Shown here: positions 59,194-64,000 of the stretch, in pieces
How the letters are laid out: every line of letters begins with the position of its first letter
Numbering within the stretch: position 1 is the first letter of the stretch
Translations under genes and position numbers: made by a program
Notes under the pieces: generated by a model
What the model saw: only the letters and a program-made list of their open reading frames with translations
Told to the model about the DNA's origin: nothing
The model's database searches: none
Assembly (NCBI RefSeq): GCF_026420145.1
Contig: NZ_JAPMLV010000008.1
Location: forward strand, 62,001 to 126,000
Source of the DNA: Enterobacter pseudoroggenkampii
Lineage (GTDB): Bacteria; Pseudomonadota; Gammaproteobacteria; Enterobacterales; Enterobacteriaceae
Reading direction: 5' to 3'
Length of the DNA stretch: 64,000 bases

Positions 59194-60035
59194 TGGCCGT
59201 TCGCCTCGCTCTGTTGGCGGCAGAAATCGGTGTCGGAGCAGACAAACATCCGTTTGCCCGTGTCATCCAGCACCACTTCATCCAGATAGCTGTGTTTGGA
59301 TCCGCAGATGGCGCACGGCTCGTCCCACTCCTGCACCGTAAACGGGTGATCGTCGAAATCCAGGCTTTCGACACGCGTGTACGGCGGGACGGCGTAGATG
59401 CGTTTTTCACGCCCGGCGCCGAACAGCTGCAGGGCGGGCATCATGTCCATCTTCGGGTTATCGAATTTCGGGATCGGCGACGGGTCCATCACGTAGCGGC
59501 CGTTGACCTTCACCGGGTAGGCGTAGGTGGTGGCGATATGGCCGAAGCGGGCAATATCCTCATACAGCTTCACCTGCATGACGCCGTACTCTTCCAGGGC
59601 GTGCATGGTGCGGGTTTCGGTTTCGCGCGGCTCGATAAAGCGCAGCGGCTCCGGAATTGGCACCTGGAAAATCAAAATCTGATCTTCAGCGAGCGGGGTT
59701 TCCGGAATGCGGTGGCGGGTCTGGATCAGCGTCGCGTCTTCGGTTTTTTCGGTGGTGGTGACGCCGGTGACGCGCTGGAAGAAGCTGCGGATCGACACGG
59801 CGTTGGTGGTGTCGTCCGCGCCCTGGTCGATGACCTTCAGCACGTCCGCCTCGCCGATCACGCTGGCGGTGATCTGAATACCGCCCGTGCCCCAGCCGTA
59901 GGGCATCGGCATTTCGCGGCCGCCGAACGGCACCTGATAGCCCGGAATGGCTACCGCTTTAAGTATCGCTCGGCGGATCATGCGTTTGGTTTGCTCATCC
60001 AGATAGGCAAAGTTGTAGCCGCTTAAGTTAGCCAT
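59190..60035 (-). CDS. phnJ: Carbon-phosphorus lyase PhnJ (radical SAM)
   Basis: Catalytic C-P lyase releasing methane or alkane from ribosylated phosphonate, 281 residues, the E. coli length. The unusual C-terminal cluster motif is intact, with Cys241 and Cys244 (CAIC), Cys266 (FVCSDTDFC) for the [4Fe-4S] cluster, and Cys272 for the thiyl chemistry. The gene overlaps phnI by eight bases. Confidence 0.97.
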   Translation of the reverse strand: MANLSGYNFAYLDEQTKRMIRRAILKAVAIPGYQVPFGGREMPMPYGWGTGGIQITASVIGEADVLKVIDQGADDTTNAVSIRSFFQRVTGVTTTEKTEDATLIQTRHRIPETPLAEDQILIFQVPIPEPLRFIEPRETETRTMHALEEYGVMQVKLYEDIARFGHIATTYAYPVKVNGRYVMDPSPIPKFDNPKMDMMPALQLFGAGREKRIYAVPPYTRVESLDFDDHPFTVQEWDEPCAICGSKHSYLDEVVLDDTGKRMFVCSDTDFCRQQSEANGQ

Positions 60036-61098
60036 GTTTGCGCTCCCGTTGCAGGCGTTTCAGCAGTTCCAGTTCGGCCTGGAAATCGACGTAGTGCGGC
60101 AGCTTGAGGTGCGAGACAAAGCCCGCGGCCTCAACGTTATCCGCGTGGGCCAGCACGAACTCTTCGTCCTGCGCCGGGCCTGCAACGTGCTCGCCGTAGT
60201 CCGGCGCCTGCAGGGCGCGGTCGACCAGCGCCATCGCCATGGCCTTGCGCTCGCCGAGGCCAAACACCAGCCCGTAGCCGCGGGTAAAGTGCGGGTCTTC
60301 ATTTTCGGGCGCGACAAATCCGTTAACCATTTCGCATTCGGTCATCAGCAGTTCGCCGACGTTGACGGCAAATCCCAGCTCTTCCGGCACGATTTCGACG
60401 TCGATATAGCCGCTGCGGATCTCGGCCGCAAACGGGTGGTTGCGCCCGTAGCCGCGCTGGGTGGAGTAGGCCAGCGCCAGCAGATAGCCTTCGTCGCCGC
60501 GCATCAGCTGCTGCAGGCGGGACGAGCGCGAGCACGGGTAAACCGGCGGCGTGCGGGTGATGTCATCCGGCTGCGCGTCTGAATCCTCTTCCGCCTTCGC
60601 CAGACCCTGTTTCGCCAGCAGGCTGAAAACGTGCGGAGACGGTTCCTGTTCGGCATCAGAGGTACTGAGCGGCGGGGTTTCGCCGTTCGCCAGCAGGGTA
60701 AAATCCAGCAGGCGATGGGTGTAGTCACAGGTAGGGCCAAGCAGCTGGCCGCCGGGGATGTCTTTGTAAACGGCAGAAATGCGGCGCTCCAGGCGCATCT
60801 CCGCCGTGTTCACCGGCTCGCTGACCGCCAGTTTGGCAAGCGTGGTGCGGTAGGCGCGCAGCAGGAAGATGGCTTCCACGTTATCGCCGCTGGCCTGCTT
60901 CAGGGCCAGCGCCGCCAGCTCGCGGTCGGCGATGCCGCCCTCGGTCATCACCCGGTCGACGGCGAGGTTTAGCTGCTGTTCAATCTGGGCGACGCTCAGC
61001 TCGGGCAGCCGTTCATCGCCCCGTCGTCTGTGCGCCTGCAGCGCATGGGCGGCGGCGATAGCCTTCTCGCCCCCTTTGACGGCAACGTACATCAGCAC
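60028..61098 (-). CDS. phnI: Purine nucleosidase/RPnTP synthase subunit PhnI
   Basis: Core C-P lyase subunit that, with PhnG, PhnH and PhnL, displaces adenine from ATP by phosphonate to form the ribosylated triphosphate. 356 residues (354 in E. coli). Overall composition and the order G-H-I-J identify it. A short glutamate/aspartate-rich segment near 165-180 looks like the variable region. It overlaps phnH by seven bases. Confidence 0.95.
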   Translation of the reverse strand: MLMYVAVKGGEKAIAAAHALQAHRRRGDERLPELSVAQIEQQLNLAVDRVMTEGGIADRELAALALKQASGDNVEAIFLLRAYRTTLAKLAVSEPVNTAEMRLERRISAVYKDIPGGQLLGPTCDYTHRLLDFTLLANGETPPLSTSDAEQEPSPHVFSLLAKQGLAKAEEDSDAQPDDITRTPPVYPCSRSSRLQQLMRGDEGYLLALAYSTQRGYGRNHPFAAEIRSGYIDVEIVPEELGFAVNVGELLMTECEMVNGFVAPENEDPHFTRGYGLVFGLGERKAMAMALVDRALQAPDYGEHVAGPAQDEEFVLAHADNVEAAGFVSHLKLPHYVDFQAELELLKRLQRERKHG

Positions 61099-61676
61099 AC
61101 CTCCACATGGGTGGTCCGCGGGATCGCCAGCAGGCGCTCGCCGCAGGTCAGGATCAGGTCAATGCCCAGCGGGAACGGATGCGGGCGCTCGGTCAGCTCG
61201 TGAATGATGCACTCCGGCAGCTGTGGCGCGACCATGCGCTCGTCGGCGATGCCTGCCCCCGTGAGGCGCAGCATGCGGCCGCCGCTCAGGCTGGAGACCT
61301 GCAAAATCAGCGTGGCGCTGGTCTCCGGGGCGACGGCGCTGCCTTCGCTCAGGTCGTTGAGCTGCTCGTGGCTGATGTGCTCGTCGGCCACGGCAAAGAC
61401 CGCCTGCCGGGGCTGATCGACCAGCGGGGCTCCGGTGTGAAAGCGCAGGTTCTGGTTGGCGATGTCGTTAGACAGCGCGCCCGAAAGCCATACCGGGGTG
61501 TCGTTATCGGCAAGCGTCAGCAGCACGCTGGTGGTTGCCAGATTCAGCGGCAGCCAGCCCTGGGAGAGCTGGTGCAGCGAGATGATCACGCCCGGCTCGC
61601 TCATGGCCTTCAGCAGGCGACGAAAACTGTGTTGGGCATCCTGGACGGCCAGGGTAAAAGCAGGTTGAAGCGTCAT
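61092..61676 (-). CDS. phnH: C-P lyase subunit PhnH
   Basis: 194-residue core subunit of the PhnGHIJ complex, the E. coli length. It has a PLP-transferase-like fold without the cofactor lysine. Recognisable are the start [19 protein letters not shown] and the [18 protein letters not shown] stretch near the end. It overlaps phnG by four bases. Confidence 0.95.
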   Translation of the reverse strand: MTLQPAFTLAVQDAQHSFRRLLKAMSEPGVIISLHQLSQGWLPLNLATTSVLLTLADNDTPVWLSGALSNDIANQNLRFHTGAPLVDQPRQAVFAVADEHISHEQLNDLSEGSAVAPETSATLILQVSSLSGGRMLRLTGAGIADERMVAPQLPECIIHELTERPHPFPLGIDLILTCGERLLAIPRTTHVEVC

Positions 61677-62125
61677 GCGTTGTCTCCGCGAACGAGCGTA
61701 AAGAAGTCGACCCGGCTGGTGTTCACTTCGGCCTGACGTGCGGCAATGCGCGCGGCGCGGTCGGCTTCCAGCGGGGCAATAAGGGTTTCCATTAACGTCT
61801 GGAAATAGGGTTGTTCCTGTAAAAGCGCGTCGATCACCGCGCAGCGCTCGGCGTGCGCTTTGTCGCGCCCGAGCACGTAGCTGTAGCCCAGCGTGCCGCT
61901 GTTCAGACGGATCGCCGCGCGGGTGAGGGTGGCGTCTCCGGCGAAGAAGCGCTCGCCGGTGCCGCCCATGCGCGCCTGGATCTGAACGAGGCCGATCTCC
62001 GGGGCGCGAAGGGTGTCGTAATCGGGTGCCAGACTAAGGGCGCTCATGCGGGCAGAGAGCGCGGCAGGCTGGCTGTGGGCCAGCACGCGCATCCAGCGCT
62101 GTCGGGTGGTGGTGTCGAAGTGCAT
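61673..62125 (-). CDS. phnG: C-P lyase subunit PhnG
   Basis: 150-residue core subunit (E. coli length) with the conserved [19 protein letters not shown] segment (here [18 protein letters not shown]) and [15 protein letters not shown]. It begins directly after the phnF stop, with no gap. Confidence 0.95.
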   Translation of the reverse strand: MHFDTTTRQRWMRVLAHSQPAALSARMSALSLAPDYDTLRAPEIGLVQIQARMGGTGERFFAGDATLTRAAIRLNSGTLGYSYVLGRDKAHAERCAVIDALLQEQPYFQTLMETLIAPLEADRAARIAARQAEVNTSRVDFFTLVRGDNA

Positions 62126-62851
62126 TCAGTGCTCCATGGTGAATTCGATCATGTCGGCGCGGGTCAGGCTGACGGAGTATTCCGTCGCGTCGATCTCGCC
62201 GTCACGGTGGTTGAGGGTGCGTACGCAGAGCAGCGGGGCCATATTGGGAATTTCGAGCACCTTGCTCTCTTTCGCCTGCGCGCGACGGGCGCTGATGCGC
62301 GTCTGGGTGCGCTTGAGCGCAATGCCTGTCACATCCTGAAGAAAATCATGCAGCGACCCGCTGGAGAAATTCTGCAGCACGGGCCAGAGGGCGAGGTCCG
62401 CGAAGTAGTGGTCTATCTGGCATACCGCCACGCCATTAACGCGACGCAGGGTGCGCAGGTGGATGACGTTATCGCCCTCTTGAATCCCCAGCGCGTCCGC
62501 CACGTGGCTGGAGGCCGGACGCAATACCGAGAGCAGCTTTTCGCTGGTCGGGTGGCTGCCCTGATCCAGCAGGTTCTGGCTGAAGCGCGCCTGGGCGTTT
62601 AGCGGGTAGTCGAACGGGCGCATCAGCACCAGCACGCCCACGCCCTGACGGCGCTGGACCCAGCCGCGCTCGACCAGCTGGTCAATGGCGCGGCGCAGGG
62701 TGTGTCGGTTCACCTCATAGCGGTCGGCAAGCTGCTGCTCGGCGGGGAGATAGTCCCCGCAGCGGTAGTGCGTGCGCAGCTCCACTTCGAGCTTTGCCGC
62801 AATCTCTTGCCAGCGGGTGGGGTAACTGGTCGGATGTCTGGATAAGTGCAT
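62126..62851 (-). CDS. phnF: Phosphonate operon regulator PhnF
   Basis: GntR/HutC-family transcription regulator, 241 residues from ATG 62851 (MHLSRHPTSYPTRW), the E. coli length; an in-frame TTG at 62860 would add three residues. The N-terminal winged helix (YLPAEQQLADRYEVNRHTLR) is followed by a UTRA effector domain. It is encoded within the operon and is a presumed autoregulator. The main control in E. coli is PhoB acting upstream of phnC, outside this window. Confidence 0.94.
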   Translation of the reverse strand: MHLSRHPTSYPTRWQEIAAKLEVELRTHYRCGDYLPAEQQLADRYEVNRHTLRRAIDQLVERGWVQRRQGVGVLVLMRPFDYPLNAQARFSQNLLDQGSHPTSEKLLSVLRPASSHVADALGIQEGDNVIHLRTLRRVNGVAVCQIDHYFADLALWPVLQNFSSGSLHDFLQDVTGIALKRTQTRISARRAQAKESKVLEIPNMAPLLCVRTLNHRDGEIDATEYSVSLTRADMIEFTMEH

Positions 62852-62871
62852 AGAAAACAAAGCCTCGCTTC

Positions 62872-63651
62872 TCAGATGAAGTGCTTACGCAAACGTTGAG
62901 AGAGGAAATCCAGCAGGCTGACGGTGACGATGATGAGTACCATCAGGGCGCAGGTTTGCTGGAACTGGAAACCGCGAATCGCTTCCCACAGGGTGACGCC
63001 AATCCCGCCTGCGCCCACCATGCCGACCACGGTGGCGGAGCGGACGTTGGATTCAAAGCGGTACAGGGAGTAGGAGATCAGCAGCGGCATCACCTGCGGC
63101 AGAACGCCGTAGAGGATCTCTTCGATTTTGTTGGCACCCGTTGCGCGGATGCCTTCCACCGGGCCGGGCTCGATGGCTTCGACCGCCTCGGAGAGCAGCT
63201 TGGAAAGCACGCCGGTCGTGTGGATGAACAGCGCCATTACGCCGGCGAACGGACCCAGGCCGACAGCGACCACGAACAGCATCGCAAAGACCATTTCGTT
63301 GATGGCGCGGCAGGCGTCCATCAGGCGGCGCATGGGCTGGTATACCCACCACGGCACGATGTTTTCGGCGCTCATCAGGCCAAATGGAATAGAGAGAACG
63401 ACGGCAAGGGCGGTGCCCCAGACGGCGATTTGCAGAGTGACCGCCATTTCGCTGAGATAGTCCTGCCACTGGCTGAAGTCCGGCGGGAAGAAGTCGGCGG
63501 CGAAGGTCGCCATGTTGCCCGCGTCTTTGAAGAGCAGCAGCGGATCCATTTCCGCGCCCTTCCAGGAGATAACCAGCACCGCCAGCAGGATGGCCCAGCT
63601 AATGAGCGAGAACCAGCTGCGCTTTGGCGGTGGGAGGGTGATGGTTTGCAT
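62872..63651 (-). CDS. phnE: Phosphonate ABC transporter permease PhnE
   Basis: Inner-membrane permease of the PhnCDE importer, 259 residues, with about six helices and the EAA-type loop ([21 protein letters not shown]). The reading frame is uninterrupted. In E. coli K-12 an 8-bp duplication breaks phnE and makes it cryptic, so this copy looks functional. It is separated from phnD by 51 bases holding a palindromic repeat. Confidence 0.95.
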   Translation of the reverse strand: MQTITLPPPKRSWFSLISWAILLAVLVISWKGAEMDPLLLFKDAGNMATFAADFFPPDFSQWQDYLSEMAVTLQIAVWGTALAVVLSIPFGLMSAENIVPWWVYQPMRRLMDACRAINEMVFAMLFVVAVGLGPFAGVMALFIHTTGVLSKLLSEAVEAIEPGPVEGIRATGANKIEEILYGVLPQVMPLLISYSLYRFESNVRSATVVGMVGAGGIGVTLWEAIRGFQFQQTCALMVLIIVTVSLLDFLSQRLRKHFI

Positions 63652-63673
63652 GTTTGACTCCTTAATCCGTTCT

Positions 63674-63695
63674 CCCTCTCCCTGTGGGAGAGGGG
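63674..63695. repeat. Dispersed CCCTCTCCC palindrome inside the phn operon, copy 6
   Basis: CCCTCTCCCTGTGGGAGAGG in the phnD-phnE gap. The position after a binding-protein gene parallels copy 3 in the sugar operon. Confidence 0.8.
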
Positions 63696-63702
63696 ACTTG
63701 AG

Positions 63703-64000
63703 TTACTGCACCGCTTTATTCACGCTGGTCATCGCGCCGAGCGCGGCGGTCAGGCGGTCGAGGTCTTCAAGCTGGGCCTGAATCGCGGCCACTTTGCTGG
63801 TCTTCTCCTCGTCCTTCAGCCCTTTGTTGTCTTTCACGCCCTGCATCTCTTTAAACAGCGCCAGCTGGCGAATCGGGACCAGCTGCAGGTCGCTTGACGG
63901 GCGGAACGGTGCCCAGCCCAGACGTTCCAGGACCGCTTTCTCTTCCGGCGTTTTGCCATAGGTCATAAAGAAGTCGTACACCTTGTCCTTGGTGCTTTCG
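63703..64000 (-). CDS. phnD: Phosphonate-binding protein PhnD (C-terminal part)
   Basis: About 98 C-terminal residues are in the window; the gene continues past base 64000. YDFFMTYGKTPEEKAVLERL and RPSSDLQLVPIRQLALFKEM are typical of the end of periplasmic PhnD. It delivers phosphonates to the PhnE/PhnC importer. The stop is at 63703. The signal peptide and ligand site lie outside the window. Confidence 0.92.
   Translation of the reverse strand, partial: ESTKDKVYDFFMTYGKTPEEKAVLERLGWAPFRPSSDLQLVPIRQLALFKEMQGVKDNKGLKDEEKTSKVAAIQAQLEDLDRLTAALGAMTSVNKAVQ

Noticed and set aside
59190..63651. Long plus-strand frames opposite phnE to phnJ
   Set aside because: They mirror conserved phn genes and have shadow-frame composition.

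Overview
The window is chromosomal DNA from a member of the Enterobacteriaceae. Most proteins are near-identical in length and motif content to E. coli K-12 orthologues, and gene order from plsB to phn follows the 91-93 min region of the E. coli map. The G+C-rich coding, the dispersed CCCTCTCCC-type palindromes and the accessory content suggest the Enterobacter / Lelliottia / Leclercia / Klebsiella side of the family rather than Escherichia. That placement is inference. I see no rRNA, tRNA, prophage, insertion sequence or CRISPR array.

Layout. 1-2084: end of gntR, then gntK-gntU (gluconate). 2189-7250: plsB, dgkA, lexA (two SOS boxes) and dinF. 7371-11684: yjbJ, zur, a cupin gene, a TraF-like envelope protein, dusA and pspG (sigma-54 promoter). 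11869-18550: qorA, dnaB, alr, tyrB, aphA, yjbQ, yjbR. 18554-22501: uvrA and ssb around an SOS box, then yjcB. 22992-26299: a diguanylate cyclase and the phosphodiesterase pdeC in tandem. 26306-27189: soxS/soxR sharing a perfect SoxR palindrome, followed by the small RNA SraL on the minus strand. 27478-33754: a glutathione S-transferase, ghxP, yjcE, and a LysR regulator divergent from a cidA/cidB (LrgA/LrgB) pair. 33787-39570: acetate genes actP-yjcH-acs, then gltP, with no nrf cluster between them. 39651-43069: yjcO, a compact Hok/Sok type I toxin-antitoxin locus, and the selenoprotein gene fdhF read through an in-frame TGA. 43326-54420 is the main accessory block: an orphan OmpR-family regulator, an LpxO-like hydroxylase, a six-gene sugar uptake and catabolism operon (ABC importer, D-lyxose isomerase-like enzyme, class II aldolase, PfkB kinase), a hybrid histidine kinase and a lone GNAT protein. 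54496-64000: yjdP and a complete phosphonate (C-P lyase) operon from phnP back to phnE, with phnD cut by the window edge.

How the parts work together. The SOS regulon is represented by lexA-dinF and uvrA/ssb, with recognisable LexA boxes. The redox response is represented by soxRS. The phn genes form one tightly overlapping minus-strand operon for phosphonate import and C-P bond cleavage. The sugar operon reads as import, then aldose-ketose isomerisation, then phosphorylation, then aldol cleavage. An unpaired response regulator and an unpaired hybrid kinase sit on its two sides and may form its sensory system.

The least conventional items are the Hok/Sok locus (no ORF longer than 50 codons), the sugar operon with its flanking split two-component pair, a possible Shine-Dalgarno-masking inverted repeat ahead of that operon, and the dispersed palindromes, one of which lies inside the sugar operon.
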